Assembly (NCBI GenBank): GCA_004321925.1 | Contig: SCQH01000040.1 | Span: forward strand, 1-64,000 | Direction: 5' to 3' | Source of the DNA: Nitrospirota bacterium | Lineage (GTDB): Bacteria > Nitrospirota > Thermodesulfovibrionia > Thermodesulfovibrionales > UBA6898 | DNA: 64,000 bases | In this document: in pieces, positions 16,407 through 27,500 of the stretch | How the letters are laid out: each line of letters starts with the position of its first letter | How positions within the stretch are numbered: position 1 is the stretch's first letter | Translations under genes and position numbers: made by a program | Notes under the pieces: generated by a model | Seen by the model: only the letters and a program-made list of their open reading frames with translations | What the model was told of the DNA's origin: nothing | The model's database searches: none

Positions 16407-16826
16407 TTACGCTATTGCCTCTCCGCCGGTCTCTGCTGTCCTGACTCTGAGAGCTCCTTCGACAGGAGAGACAAATATTTTGCCGTCTCCGGTCTTTCCG
16501 GTCTGGTTCACGCTCATGATCGACTTGACGATCTTCGTCACCAGGTCGTCGGGAACGACCATCGTGAGCATCCGCTTCGGCACGAAAAGAGCCACCTTCG
16601 GCAGCGTATGCTCGAGCGCATAGGTTGACGGGGTCGGTGTCAGCTTCACCGAGGTGCAGAATTTCTCGGGCATATCCGGATCAAGGTCGTTGTCGCATAC
16701 CATGCCTTTTTGTTTGCCCCTGCCGTCAACGCTCTGGATCGTGAGCGAAGGGAATCCCAGGTCCTCCAGCACCTTCTTGGTCTCAGGGAGCTTGTCCCTC
16801 CGTATGATGGCGGTGATCTCTTTCAT
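16407..16826 (-). CDS. nifI2: nitrogenase PII-like regulator NifI2
   Basis: 139 aa PII-family protein. The T-loop region is longer than in GlnB, as is usual in NifI2. The C-terminal Gly-Asp-Gly-Lys-Ile-Phe-Val-Ser-Pro-Val-Glu is the conserved PII ATP-binding signature. Together with NifI1 it forms the hetero-oligomer that blocks nitrogenase directly when nitrogen is plentiful, relieved by 2-oxoglutarate. Its start overlaps the nifI1 stop by four bases, so the two subunits are co-translated. Confidence 0.9.
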   Translation of the reverse strand: MKEITAIIRRDKLPETKKVLEDLGFPSLTIQSVDGRGKQKGMVCDNDLDPDMPEKFCTSVKLTPTPSTYALEHTLPKVALFVPKRMLTMVVPDDLVTKIVKSIMSVNQTGKTGDGKIFVSPVEGALRVRTAETGGEAIA

Positions 16827-17140
16827 AGCACTGCCTCTCCTGTCCGTACGGTATAGGTCGTCTCAACGGGACTGACGAAGATCTTCCCGTCTCCTACAAA
16901 GCCCGTCCGTGACTTGTCCATCATAAGATTGACCACCTTGGTGACATCTCCGTCATTGACGACCATCATGATGAGCATCTTCGGCAGTTCGTCATAATGC
17001 ACCGGCCCTACCTGCAGGCCCTTCTGTTTTCCGCGTCCGAATACCGGCATTTTGGTGAGAGACGGAAACCCCGCACCCTCCAGTGCCAGCACAACCTCCT
17101 GCTCTTTTTCAGGTCTGATAAAAGCTCTGATCATCTTCAT
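16823..17140 (-). CDS. nifI1: nitrogenase PII-like regulator NifI1
   Basis: 105 aa, short PII-family protein starting Met-Lys-Met-Ile-Arg-Ala-Phe-Ile-Arg, with Gly-Arg-Gly-Lys-Gln-Lys-Gly at the base of the T-loop and the C-terminal Gly-Asp-Gly-Lys-Ile-Phe-Val signature. The T-loop lacks the GlnB tyrosine context for uridylylation. Partner of NifI2 in post-translational switch-off of dinitrogenase. In archaea and clostridia this pair usually sits between nifH and nifD; here it follows nifX. Good ribosome site (GGAGGAAGAG). Confidence 0.9.
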   Translation of the reverse strand: MKMIRAFIRPEKEQEVVLALEGAGFPSLTKMPVFGRGKQKGLQVGPVHYDELPKMLIMMVVNDGDVTKVVNLMMDKSRTGFVGDGKIFVSPVETTYTVRTGEAVL

Positions 17141-17197
17141 TTTCTCTTCCTCCTGGTTGTTAATTTATTTAAGCTGGCCGGCCTGCAGGCTTGTCAG

Positions 17198-17596
17198 CTA
17201 TCCGTTGTTGTTCAATGCCTTGCTGAGCCATGGCGGCGGGGACGCCTTTATGGTTGCAAGGAGTTTTTTCAGCGACTCTTCGATCGTCACCGCCTCATTT
17301 ACCTTGACCGGCATGATGCCTTTTTTGATCAGCCTCGCTGCCGACGGCCCGCCTATCTCGGTCATATAGATGATCCGGCAGTCGGAGAGCCGGGCGATCT
17401 TTCCGTCGACCTGTGCATCATGCAGCTGCCCAAGCCCCTTGGTTGCTTCGACGGCGCTGTCCCTGCCTTCGGCAAACCTCCTGAGTTCGATGAAGGAGTA
17501 GCCGTCCATGGTCAGATCGTAAACAGCAAACTTCCCTGACCTTCCAAAATGTTCATCCACCTTTGTGCCGTCTGTTGTTGCGAAGGCTATTTTCAT
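17198..17596 (-). CDS. nifX: NifX-like FeMo-cofactor carrier
   Basis: 132 aa of the dinitrogenase iron-molybdenum cofactor-binding family. It begins Met-Lys-Ile-Ala-Phe-Ala and contains Val-Asp-Glu-His-Phe-Gly-Arg-Ser, a family hallmark, then Gly-Gly-Pro-Ser-Ala-Ala. NifX carries NifB-co or the VK-cluster between NifB and NifEN. The start overlaps the nifEN stop by four bases, which fits a role beside the NifEN scaffold. Confidence 0.87.
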   Translation of the reverse strand: MKIAFATTDGTKVDEHFGRSGKFAVYDLTMDGYSFIELRRFAEGRDSAVEATKGLGQLHDAQVDGKIARLSDCRIIYMTEIGGPSAARLIKKGIMPVKVNEAVTIEESLKKLLATIKASPPPWLSKALNNNG

Positions 17597-20232
17597 GCGT
17601 GCACCTCCTGGGCCAATATATTGGCTATGTCGTTAATAAGTTCCAGAGTCCCCCGATAACCTATGGTCATCTTCGCGGTATTGCCCAATTTCTTAAAAAC
17701 CGGGAATCCTGTCTGCAGGAGGGGTACCCGGAGTTCCTCTGCCCTGTCCCCGGCGTGCGAGTTCGAAAGGATGATGTCGAACTCTCCCCGCATGGAAAAA
17801 AGGTCCCCGGTCCTGACGCATTCTGCAGCGATCCGTGCCGTTGCTGCCGATCCGACCGGGGTGACCACAAGGCTGATGTCCATGCCGATCTCCCCCAGCA
17901 CTGCAGCGCTCTGGAGCGCATGGTCCGGCTCAAGCGCCATTGCCGCCTTCCTGCCGGCGGTAAAAAAGTGGGCGTCTCTCATGCCGTCGACCAGAATGCG
18001 CCGCTGCCTTTCATATTTCGGGGCGGCCCGGCAGCCGCTCAGCAGGCTGAGCAATTCCAGGAACCGGTCGACCTGATGAAGGCCTGAAAGACTTTCGATG
18101 ACGCGGTATTCAATGCCGAAACGTTCTTTGAGCATCTGTGCCGGTCGTTCCATGCTGGGACCGACCGCAAGCGTAAATTCTGACGACCCCATCGCCCGTA
18201 TCTCTTCAACGGTCGTCCCGCCGGCTGCCAGCGGAGAGACTCCCTCTCTGCTGCCGTCAAGGGCGGAGAGGTCAGGGAGGATGATCGGTCTTATACCGAA
18301 GGACCCGATGATCTCCCGGAGTTCGGTGACATCTGCCGGGGTGAGATGCGATCCGGCCAACACATTGACCTGTATATCCCGCCGGCCGTCGACCTCTTCA
18401 AAGGGGAGGGCAGAGGGCGTATACAGTTCGCGCCTGTTCTCAGCCAGGGCGAGCAGGGCTTCCGTTGCCCGGGCATAGCCTGTCTCAAGACTTCCGTCAT
18501 AGTCAGGGGTCGGGATATGCAGCAATTCGGTTTTATTGCCTCTTCCCCTGATCGCTTTTAGCGTGGAGGCGACATCGTCTCCACGGACCTCGGACAGTCC
18601 TGAGGTGAGTACAGCGATGACCCCGGGGCTGTTCTTTTCGATCAGACCCTCAACGACACGGGACAGGGCATCCTCACTTCCCATGACAACGTCCTCGGCA
18701 AATAATTTCGACCCGGCAAGCGCAATCGGCTCCCTGAAGTGCCTGGTAAGCAGCACCTTCCCGAGAAAGGTGCAGCCCTGTGCCCCATGGATGACCGGTA
18801 TCGCGCGATCGACACCCTGCAAGGCCAGTGCCGCACCCAAAGCAGGGGAGTGCTTCAGGGGATCGATGACCACGTCTCTCACCGGTTTCGGTTCCTCAGG
18901 CCCTGCTGCCTCTGCCCGGTTTGGTTTGCTCCCTGCATAGAACATTATGCTGTTATGTATCTGAGCGGCAAGATTCAGCAGCCCCTCGTATCCTGCATAG
19001 GCGATATGACGTTCCTGGTTCACATCCACGAACGGATAGCCTTCCTTGACCGCAAGGTACTGGTTCCTTCCTCCGGCTATCAGAATGTCCGCCCGGCGCT
19101 CTCTGAGGGTCTTCAGCAGATTTTTCGGGGTCACGTCCTCAAGGAGCGGGGCGTCAGCACCCAGGATCTCCTTCATCTTTATTTCATCTTCGTACGAGCT
19201 CTTCTTCGTGCCGACACCGACGATCTCCATGCCGAGGTCGAGCAGGGCCGAGATGAAAGACCAGCTCTTGACCCCTCCGGTATAGAGGACCGCCTTCTTC
19301 CCTTTCAGATGTTCGTATGGCCGCAATCTCTCCTGAAGTACCTTCTCTTCGCTCCTGATCACTTCTTCGGTCTTTTCGATGAGGTCTGAGCCCCATGCTC
19401 CGTGCTCTATGCCCTTTGCTGCTATAAGCCTCAGTGCCTTCGACATCTCGGTCTTCCCGAAGAACGAGACCTCGACATAAGGAATGCCGTACCGGCGCTC
19501 CATCTCCCGGGCTACATTGATCAGTGCCCGGCTGCAGACAACGACGTTCAGCCGTGCGCGGTGCGCATATGTTATCTCTTCAAAGGTGCTGTCGCCCGAT
19601 ATCCTTGAGAGGACCGAGAAACCGGCCTTCCTGAGCACCGGCTCAACCAGCCAGAGGTCGCCGCCGATGTTATACTCGCCGATAAGATTGATATCGTATC
19701 CTGTTACAGCCGGTGGTTCTCCTGTCCCGATAACATGATCGAGCAGCACTTCGCCTGCTATGCGGTTGCCGAGATTTTTCGGCCCCGCAAACCCCGGGGC
19801 AATGACAGGTATGACCCTGCAGCTGATCTCAGCCCCGGTTTTCCTGCAGACGGCCTCAATGTCCTCACCGGTCAGGCCGCTGACACAGGTAGCATAGACA
19901 AATATGGCCTTAGGCCTGACAGCCTCAAAGGTCTGCAGGATGGCGCGACGGAGTTTTTCTTCCGAACCGTAAATAATATCCAATTCGCTCATGTCCGTGG
20001 TAAAGCCCATCCGGTGCAGAGAGCCCTGATGGGTCAGCGTGCCGCGGCCCTCCCAGGAGTTCCCGCAGCAGGCAATGGGACCATGGACCAGGTGAGCTGC
20101 ATCGGCAATAGGCTGCAGGACTATCATGGCCCCGTCAAAGGCGCATGACTCTCCGCCGCGGGAACGGCATACCTTGTCCTTCTTTTCTGCTCCACACCCA
20201 TGTTCTGTCAGTCTGTCCATGCTCGTTGTCAT
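17593..20232 (-). CDS. nifEN: fused NifE-NifN FeMo-cofactor scaffold
   Basis: 879 aa from the ATG at 20232, which has AGGAG nine bases upstream; an ATG at 20241 touches that ribosome site and is less likely. Residues 1 to about 430 are NifE-like: Cys-Ala-Phe-Asp-Gly-Ala, Gly-Pro-Ile-Ala-Cys-Cys-Gly-Asn and Thr-Cys-Val-Ser-Gly-Leu-Thr-Gly-Glu-Asp give the P-cluster-like ligands. From about 455 a NifN-like half starts (Asp-Pro-Leu-Lys-His-Ser-Pro-Ala-Leu-Gly; Gly-Ala-Gln-Gly-Cys-Thr). NifEN converts the NifB-derived precursor to FeMo-co by adding Mo and homocitrate. The genes are usually separate; here one unbroken frame with an Ala/Pro/Glu-rich linker near 430-450 joins them, so the tetramer becomes a dimer of fusions. 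Confidence 0.93.
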   Translation of the reverse strand: MTTSMDRLTEHGCGAEKKDKVCRSRGGESCAFDGAMIVLQPIADAAHLVHGPIACCGNSWEGRGTLTHQGSLHRMGFTTDMSELDIIYGSEEKLRRAILQTFEAVRPKAIFVYATCVSGLTGEDIEAVCRKTGAEISCRVIPVIAPGFAGPKNLGNRIAGEVLLDHVIGTGEPPAVTGYDINLIGEYNIGGDLWLVEPVLRKAGFSVLSRISGDSTFEEITYAHRARLNVVVCSRALINVAREMERRYGIPYVEVSFFGKTEMSKALRLIAAKGIEHGAWGSDLIEKTEEVIRSEEKVLQERLRPYEHLKGKKAVLYTGGVKSWSFISALLDLGMEIVGVGTKKSSYEDEIKMKEILGADAPLLEDVTPKNLLKTLRERRADILIAGGRNQYLAVKEGYPFVDVNQERHIAYAGYEGLLNLAAQIHNSIMFYAGSKPNRAEAAGPEEPKPVRDVVIDPLKHSPALGAALALQGVDRAIPVIHGAQGCTFLGKVLLTRHFREPIALAGSKLFAEDVVMGSEDALSRVVEGLIEKNSPGVIAVLTSGLSEVRGDDVASTLKAIRGRGNKTELLHIPTPDYDGSLETGYARATEALLALAENRRELYTPSALPFEEVDGRRDIQVNVLAGSHLTPADVTELREIIGSFGIRPIILPDLSALDGSREGVSPLAAGGTTVEEIRAMGSSEFTLAVGPSMERPAQMLKERFGIEYRVIESLSGLHQVDRFLELLSLLSGCRAAPKYERQRRILVDGMRDAHFFTAGRKAAMALEPDHALQSAAVLGEIGMDISLVVTPVGSAATARIAAECVRTGDLFSMRGEFDIILSNSHAGDRAEELRVPLLQTGFPVFKKLGNTAKMTIGYRGTLELINDIANILAQEVHA

Positions 20233-20258
20233 TGTCTGCATCTCCTGACGTTATTTCC

Positions 20259-21770
20259 CTACCGTATTACATCAAAGCTCGTTGTGTCGATCGTCTTTCT
20301 GTCGAGCTCGTCCAGCACCGTATTGACGAGCAGACTGACGAGGTTTATAACGCCCTGGTACCCGATTATCGGCTGCCGGTGCAGATGGTGGCGGTCAAAG
20401 AGCGGAAAGCCGATCCTGATGAGCGGGGTCCCGGTATCCCGTGTCAGGAACTTGGCGTAGGAGTTCCCGATAAGGATATCCACCGGCTCCGTAAACAGGA
20501 GAGACCGCATATGCCACATATCCTTTCCAATGTAGACGGTTCCGCCTGCCCCGAAGGGGCTGGATGCGAGGAGCTCCTTCGCCTCTGACTCGAAGTGCTT
20601 GTCGCCGTTCGTACAGACAATATGCACCGGCTCGCCGCCCATCTCCATGATAAGGCTCATCATGCCCAGCAGCTGGTCAGGGTCTCCGACCAGGGCAAAG
20701 CGCTTGCCGTGGACATAGGGATGTGAATCAACCATGGCGTCGACCGCCCTGCCGCGCTCTGTCTCGATCGCAGCCGGGATCGGCCGGCCCGTGAGTCTGC
20801 TGAGCTCTTCAAAGAAGCTGTCTGTATTTTTTATGCCGATCATGGACCTGACCGCTGTCTTCTGGTGGCCCCATTCTTTCTGTATATAATCCATGGTCTT
20901 TGCGGTCGAGTACCGCTGAAGCGAGATCGTACCAACTGCGTTCACTGCGTCCATGGCGTCAGGGAGCGGGGTGCCGCCGGGGTAGAGCTTGTACTCACCC
21001 GTGTTCGGTGAATCAAAGGCATCGCTCACATCCGCAAGGAGAGTGTATGCGGCTCCCATCAGGCCCATAAGCCTCTTGAGCTCATGGTAGTTCCCGGTAT
21101 AGGTATCGAACCCGGGGATGATATTCACCTTTCCGTTTGTCTCGCCCTTCCTTCCTTCGGAAAGCGTCTTCAGGATGCCTTTGAGCATGTTGTCGTAGCC
21201 CACGATATGCGACCCCACAAAGCTCGGCGTATGCGCGAAAGGCACCGGCAGGTCTTCAGGGATAACGCCCTTCTCTCTTGCGGTCTTGATATAGGCATTC
21301 AGGTCGTCGCCGATGACCTCTGCCATGCAGGTCGTCGAGACCGCGATCATTTTGGGCTTGTAGAGGGCATACGTATTTTCCATCCCCTCGATCATGTTGT
21401 TCAGGCCGCCGAATACCGCTGCATCCTCGGTCATGGAGGTCGAGATCGCTGCAAAGGGCTCCTTGAAGTGCCTGCTCAGATGGCTCCTGAAGTAGGCGAC
21501 GCAGCCCTGGGCTCCCTGGACAAAAGGCATGCAGCCGTCAAAGCCTGAGGCGCAGAAAACAGCGCCGAGGGGCTGGCAGGCCTTTGCGGGGTTTATCTTG
21601 ATATTCTCCCGTTTAAAGTTGAGCTCCCGGTATTCAGGGGTCTTGGTCCACTCAGAGATCTCCCTGACCTTTTCCTCAGGCCAGGGTCTCTCGAACTCTT
21701 TTTTGCGCCCGAACTGCTCCTGATAATCAGGCTGGCAGAACAGCTCATTATGGTCTTTTATCTTTATCAT
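20259..21770 (-). CDS. nifK: nitrogenase MoFe protein beta subunit NifK
   Basis: 503 aa. The beta chain of dinitrogenase binds half of each P-cluster. Ligands are visible in Cys-Gln-Pro-Leu-Gly-Ala, Gly-Ala-Gln-Gly-Cys-Val-Ala and [11 protein letters not shown]. The N terminus starts Met-Ile-Lys-Ile-Lys-Asp-His, like other NifK chains. Its ATG overlaps the nifD stop (ATGA), giving 1:1 production of the two chains. The next gene (nifEN) follows in the same direction. Confidence 0.97.
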   Translation of the reverse strand: MIKIKDHNELFCQPDYQEQFGRKKEFERPWPEEKVREISEWTKTPEYRELNFKRENIKINPAKACQPLGAVFCASGFDGCMPFVQGAQGCVAYFRSHLSRHFKEPFAAISTSMTEDAAVFGGLNNMIEGMENTYALYKPKMIAVSTTCMAEVIGDDLNAYIKTAREKGVIPEDLPVPFAHTPSFVGSHIVGYDNMLKGILKTLSEGRKGETNGKVNIIPGFDTYTGNYHELKRLMGLMGAAYTLLADVSDAFDSPNTGEYKLYPGGTPLPDAMDAVNAVGTISLQRYSTAKTMDYIQKEWGHQKTAVRSMIGIKNTDSFFEELSRLTGRPIPAAIETERGRAVDAMVDSHPYVHGKRFALVGDPDQLLGMMSLIMEMGGEPVHIVCTNGDKHFESEAKELLASSPFGAGGTVYIGKDMWHMRSLLFTEPVDILIGNSYAKFLTRDTGTPLIRIGFPLFDRHHLHRQPIIGYQGVINLVSLLVNTVLDELDRKTIDTTSFDVIR

Positions 21771-23194
21771 TTTTTCCTCCGTATCAGGTCCCAGGTAGGG
21801 CTGTTGACCGTCATGTCCATGTCCCTCGCAAAGACCGGGAACCCGTCGAACCCGTGGTAGGGACCTGAGTAATCCCAGGAGTGCATCTGGCGGAACGGCA
21901 CCCCGAGCTTGTGATATGAATATTTCTCCTTTATGCCTGAACCGACCATGTCGGGCTTCAGTCTCCGGGTGAACTCTTCGAGCTCGTACAGCGTTGCGTC
22001 GTCCATGACCACTGCGCCTTCCTTCAGCTCGGGATAGGTGCGCTTATAGTCGTCGCTGTGTCCGAATTCGTAGCCCGACGCCACCACTTCCATGCCCAGG
22101 TCCTCGTATGCGCCGATCGTGTGGCGGGGTCTCAGCCCGCCGACATAGAGCATCACTTTTTTGCCTTCGAGCTTCGCCCGGTACTGCTCTACGATCTCAT
22201 CCATGAGCGGTTTATACTTTGCGATCACAGCCTCGGCCTTTTCCTGTATCGTCGTGTCGAACCTGGCAGCTATCTTCCTTATGCTGTCATAGGTCTTCGT
22301 GGGCCCGAAGAAATTGAACTCCATCCAGGGGATGCCGTACTCCTCTTCCATATGCCGGCATATGTAGTTCATCGACCTGTAGCAATGGATCAGGTTAAGC
22401 TTTGCCTTGGTTGCGATCGCGATCTCATTGAGCGTCGCATCACCGGTATATTGTGAGATGACGCGAAGGCCCATCTCCTCAAGGATCTTCCGCGAGGCCC
22501 AGGCGTCACCGCCGATGTTGTAGTCACCGATAAGCGCAACGTCGTAAGGGGTGGATGTCTCAAGCTCTCCTTTGCCGAGGACATAATCCTTGATGGTGTC
22601 GTTGGCAATATGATGGCCGAGCGACTGGCTCACGCCCCGGAACCCCTCGCACCTCACCGGCACGATCGGGAATTTGAACTCCTTTGCCACCCGTTTTGAT
22701 ACGGCCTCGATGTCGTCTCCGATGAGACCGACCGGGCATTCCGATAGTATCCCTATCCCTTTTGCGAGGGGGAACAGCTCCTTCAGTTCATGCAGTGCGG
22801 CATCCAGGCCCTTGTCGCCGCCGTACACGATATTCTTTTCCTGGAAGTCGGTCGTGATATGCATGGTGCCGAACGTGTCGATGCCGGTCTGGCCGTTATA
22901 GTAGTTGCGGCGCGACCACCAGCTGTACTGACCGCAGCCGATGGGGCCGTGGCTGACCGTGATCTGGTCCTTTACCGGTCCCCAGACCACGCCTTTGGCC
23001 CCTGCATAGGCGCAGCCCCTGACCGTCATGACGCCGGGACGGGATTTAATGTTCGACTTCACCTGGCAAGTGCTGCACTGCCCTGAGGGGTCATTTGCCG
23101 CAAGGTGCTTTGCCCGGTCCTTCTTCGATTTCTCGGGATAGGCGTCAAGTACTTCCTCTATCATTTTCTGGGTCTCTTTTATTGCCGTGCTCAT
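21767..23194 (-). CDS. nifD: nitrogenase MoFe protein alpha subunit NifD
   Basis: 475 aa. P-cluster ligands: Arg-Gly-Cys-Ala-Tyr-Ala-Gly, Gly-Pro-Ile-Gly-Cys-Gly and Ser-Glu-Cys-Pro-Val-Gly-Leu. FeMo-co ligands: the Cys in Leu-Ile-His-Cys-Tyr-Arg-Ser and the His in Arg-Gln-Met-His-Ser-Trp-Asp-Tyr, the latter followed by Gly-Phe-Asp-Gly-Phe. These identify a molybdenum-type NifD rather than AnfD or VnfD, in keeping with no anfG/vnfG nearby. Strong ribosome site AAAGGAGG. Separated from nifH by 105 bases that hold an inverted repeat. Confidence 0.97.
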   Translation of the reverse strand: MSTAIKETQKMIEEVLDAYPEKSKKDRAKHLAANDPSGQCSTCQVKSNIKSRPGVMTVRGCAYAGAKGVVWGPVKDQITVSHGPIGCGQYSWWSRRNYYNGQTGIDTFGTMHITTDFQEKNIVYGGDKGLDAALHELKELFPLAKGIGILSECPVGLIGDDIEAVSKRVAKEFKFPIVPVRCEGFRGVSQSLGHHIANDTIKDYVLGKGELETSTPYDVALIGDYNIGGDAWASRKILEEMGLRVISQYTGDATLNEIAIATKAKLNLIHCYRSMNYICRHMEEEYGIPWMEFNFFGPTKTYDSIRKIAARFDTTIQEKAEAVIAKYKPLMDEIVEQYRAKLEGKKVMLYVGGLRPRHTIGAYEDLGMEVVASGYEFGHSDDYKRTYPELKEGAVVMDDATLYELEEFTRRLKPDMVGSGIKEKYSYHKLGVPFRQMHSWDYSGPYHGFDGFPVFARDMDMTVNSPTWDLIRRKK

Positions 23195-23225
23195 TGGTTC
23201 CTCCTTTGTAGTAGCTGTCAGTAAT

Positions 23226-23254
23226 CAGGCTTAACGACGATTTCAAATCGCCTG
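23226..23254 (-). other. inverted repeat in the nifH-nifD gap
   Basis: CAGGC and GCCTG frame an inner palindrome (GATTT-C-AAATC) in the 105-base gap. No T-run follows on the minus strand, so a full terminator is unlikely. A stem here could stabilise the nifH part of the mRNA, as described for other nifH-nifD gaps; that role is inference. Confidence 0.35.
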
Positions 23255-23299
23255 CTTTTGTTGTTGTCTTGGCTGATTGCTTAAAGCTGACCGCTTTCT

Positions 23300-24172
<873 letters not shown>

Positions 24173-24176
24173 CTAT

Positions 24177-24192
24177 CGCAGATTCCATGCCA
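24177..24192 (-). promoter_or_regulatory. sigma-54 (-24/-12) promoter of nifH
   Basis: The minus strand reads TGGCATGGAATCTGCG with GG and GC ten bases apart. It lies about 40 bases before the nifH start. The -24 half is consensus-like, the -12 half (CTGCG) weaker than that of nifB. Confidence 0.85.
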
Positions 24193-24193
24193 G

Positions 24194-24227
24194 GTCTACC
24201 GATGGCGTGGATAAGCCATCGGTAGAC
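24194..24227. promoter_or_regulatory. perfect 13-bp inverted repeat upstream of nifH
   Basis: Arms GTCTACCGATGGC and GCCATCGGTAGAC are perfect complements with an eight-base spacer, directly behind the -24 element and before the NifA site. No T-run follows. It could be an operator for a dimeric regulator or a barrier to transcription. I know of no standard nif site of this shape. Confidence 0.6.
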
Positions 24228-24255
24228 ATTCAGACAATTTCAGGGAAAACAGTAT

Positions 24256-24271
24256 TGTACGGATAATGACA
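24256..24271. promoter_or_regulatory. NifA upstream activator site for nifH
   Basis: TGTACGGATAATGACA fits TGT-N10-ACA and lies about 65 bases upstream of the -24 element. The same arrangement precedes nifB, suggesting one NifA controls both operons. Confidence 0.75.
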
Positions 24272-24405
24272 AATTTGAAGCATATGGAGCATGAATCGTG
24301 CATGACTCAGCGAAATCCCCTGAGGGCCCGCGGGGACTGAAAGGCACGCGCCCTCAGAAGCGTGGTATGAATAAGTTCATAAAATTTAATCATGTTTGAA
24401 CGAGG

Positions 24406-24433
24406 TGGACAATTCGCATGAATATGATATGAT
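24406..24433 (+). promoter_or_regulatory. possible sigma-70 promoter of the giant cytochrome gene
   Basis: TGGACA (24406-24411) and TATGAT (24428-24433) are 16 bases apart, about 70 bases before the cytochrome start. Reasonable but not strong. Confidence 0.35.
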
Positions 24434-24502
24434 TGGCGTAATGTCTATATGGACTAAATTCGGCCTGAACACTGGGAAGCCGCTCTTGGGAAGGAAGATA
24501 CA

Positions 24503-27500
24503 ATGGCCGTGACAGTTCAGATGAAGATTGCGGGTGTCTGCATAACAGTCCTGCTGGTCATGGTGACGCTGATGCCTCTGTGCGCGTATGCCCTCGACGC
24601 ACCCCACAGCAACATCCCCGGCGCCTATCCGGTAGGCTGCAGCAACTGCCACTGGACGACCGGGACGGCGAATCCGCCGTGGGGCTCGGTGACCTCTCCT
24701 GATCCGCAGGATGATACGATCAACAACAGAAGGTGCTATACCTGCCACGATGGCTCAGTCGGACTGAAAAAGGCGACCCATTCGTCGACAACGACCTCTT
24801 CAAAATACTGGACCACTCAGGGTGGGTGGACAATCCAGTGTATAACGTGTCATAACCCCCATGAGCAGCGCCAGCCGAGGGTCTGGGGCACTCCTTCGCA
24901 TGCTGCCACCGGGCCGGCGCCGGTGCTTGGGGCCTGGAACACGGCCGCAGGGATGACCGGGGTGACGCTTGCCGCGCCCGTGGCTGCTGAATACAGAAAC
25001 TACTACTTTATGCCGGATAAAAAGATGCCGGTCTATTTTAAAGTCATGTCAGGCACCTGGAACACAACAACCATACAGGTAAAAGGCAATGCATACACCT
25101 ATGCGTCACTCTTCAAACCCAACGGGTATGCCTTTGTCTATGCGAAGAACATAAAGGACGTCATAACCTATGTCAACCCGCTGCCGGCAGCAGTCGGCTC
25201 CGCAGGGGTAAAGATGTTCGGACCTGAAGGCGCACACGGACCGGGCGATCTCACGAACCTGTCTGAAAGCGTCTGTTACATCTGCCACACCCTGGCGAGC
25301 CCGCCACCCTCCATTGCGCAGCATGCGCAGGTCCCCTCTGCCCGGTGCTCTTCCTGCCATTCTCATGACGAAGGCTTCAGGGCATCCTGTAATGCCTGCC
25401 ACGGGTATCCTCCCGTGGACCCTGCAACCCTGGTATCAAATCCATCACCGACCGGGTCAGTGACTGCCGGGGCCCATGCCAGGCATGCCACAGGCGGAGC
25501 AAATTACAGCTATGCCTGCAGCAACTGCCACACAAGCGGCATGCCGGTCACGCCGGTAACGGACAATAACAAGGTCCAGATTGGCTTTAACATGTTCGGC
25601 ACAGGCGGCGGCTCCTATGACGGCCAGACTCTGAGCCCTCCCTATACCTATGAGGCGGCCAACGGCACGACGGTCACTGCAGGGGGCACCAAGACCTGTT
25701 CCAACATCTACTGCCACGGCAACTATCCCGGCAGCGGAAGGAATGCTTCCCCGAAATGGGGCAGTTCAGCAAGCGGTGCATGCGGGACCTGTCATGGGGC
25801 TTCAAACACCTCGACGCCCGGAACCGGGAAGCATTGGGCACATACTGATCTGACGTACCATGGCCTTGCCTGTACGATTTGTCATAAGGATATCGTTGGC
25901 TGGAGCTCTCCTGCCGGTTATGCGATCACAGACAGGAACAGGCATGTCAACGGTCTTGTCGATTATAATTTCGACCCTGCTGACCCGAGGGTCGCCGGGG
26001 GTACATACAGTGTTGCCTCAGGGACGGCAACACCGTCAAATGGGGCTCCCCGGAGCTTCGGAACCTGCAGCAACATTTACTGCCATTCCAATGTTCAGCC
26101 TGAGGGGGGTGTCGGCAAACCGACCGTTTATTCAAATCCCTCATGGGCCTCCGGCACTGTTGCATGTGGTTCCTGTCACGCCGGAGGTCATGGAGCGCTG
26201 CTGAACACAGGGAGTCATACGGCACACCTTGCCTATGGCTTTACAACGACCGATTTCTATAAATGCGTCATCTGTCATACCGGAGATCAATCATTGTCAT
26301 TGTCCTGCTCAAGCTGCCACAATTTCTACATAACGACCGAATATATAAATCATGCCAATCATAAAGTTGAGGTGATATTCGACCCGGCCTTTAACCGCGA
26401 TGCCTCCTATGGCAAAAGCCCGTCCTTTACTCCGGGGACGGGGTACAGTAACTGCTCCAACACCTATTGCCATGGCAACGGGACATCAGTCTCCTCGGGG
26501 ACGGTGAACAGTAATACGTCCCCTGCCTGGGGCACGGGAGGACAGTTGGTCTGCGACTCCTGCCACGGACTTCCGCCTTCTTATCCCAACGGATCTCCGA
26601 AAGCAAACAGTCACAAAAGCCATGCAGCACATTCTGTGACCGACTGTTCCATCTGTCATTACGGGACCACTGCAGACAATACGACGATTGTGAGCAAGGC
26701 CAACCATGTGAATAAGCAGTACAGTCTGGAGCCAAAGAGCGGCTACAGTTTTACCTACGCATACAGCACGTTCGGCGGCAGCTGCTCTTCCATTTCGTGC
26801 CATGGGGATGCCGGGTGGGGAGGAGGGGGCACAGGCTGTGAGCAGTGCCACGGGCATGATGCCGGGTATGAATATGAAGCCGGCAAGTTCAGTCAGGGCA
26901 AAGGTTCCTTCCAAAGCCACTCTACCCATACTGAATTTGATGCGGATGATCAGAAAGGCCCGAATGTCTCATGCGGCGCTTGTCATGATACTGACCATTT
27001 CCCCCTGTTTAAGTCAGGAACAGATCTCAACGGTGACGGCAAATATACCCTTTCGGAAACGGATGTCTGTGACGGCTGCCATAGTCCTGATGGTGCCTTT
27101 AACGGTGTGAATTCGTCCGGGACCTCTGTCGGCGCCAAAGACAACTGGAAGGACGGCATATACGACACATACAGTCTCAAGCCCGGCAAGGAAATGTGGT
27201 GCGCCGGATGCCATGACAATGGAACTGCGTGGTCCAGGCCTCTCAGTTCCGGTGTGCAGGCCGTCAATGTCATGGGGGACAATGTGACCTACGGCTTCAA
27301 TATCACCGGTCACGGAAGGAACCCTGCTGTTACCTGCATTCACTGCCATTCCGCGGGAAAGCCTCATCTCGACCATGTCACCAGTCCGAGGAACTACCGG
27401 TATTATGACGGCAAGAAGATGCAGACAGAAAAACTGGCTTATCCTGAGATCAGCAATTATGCGTTGTGCATGTCCTGCCATGACAAGACTGCCATAACCA

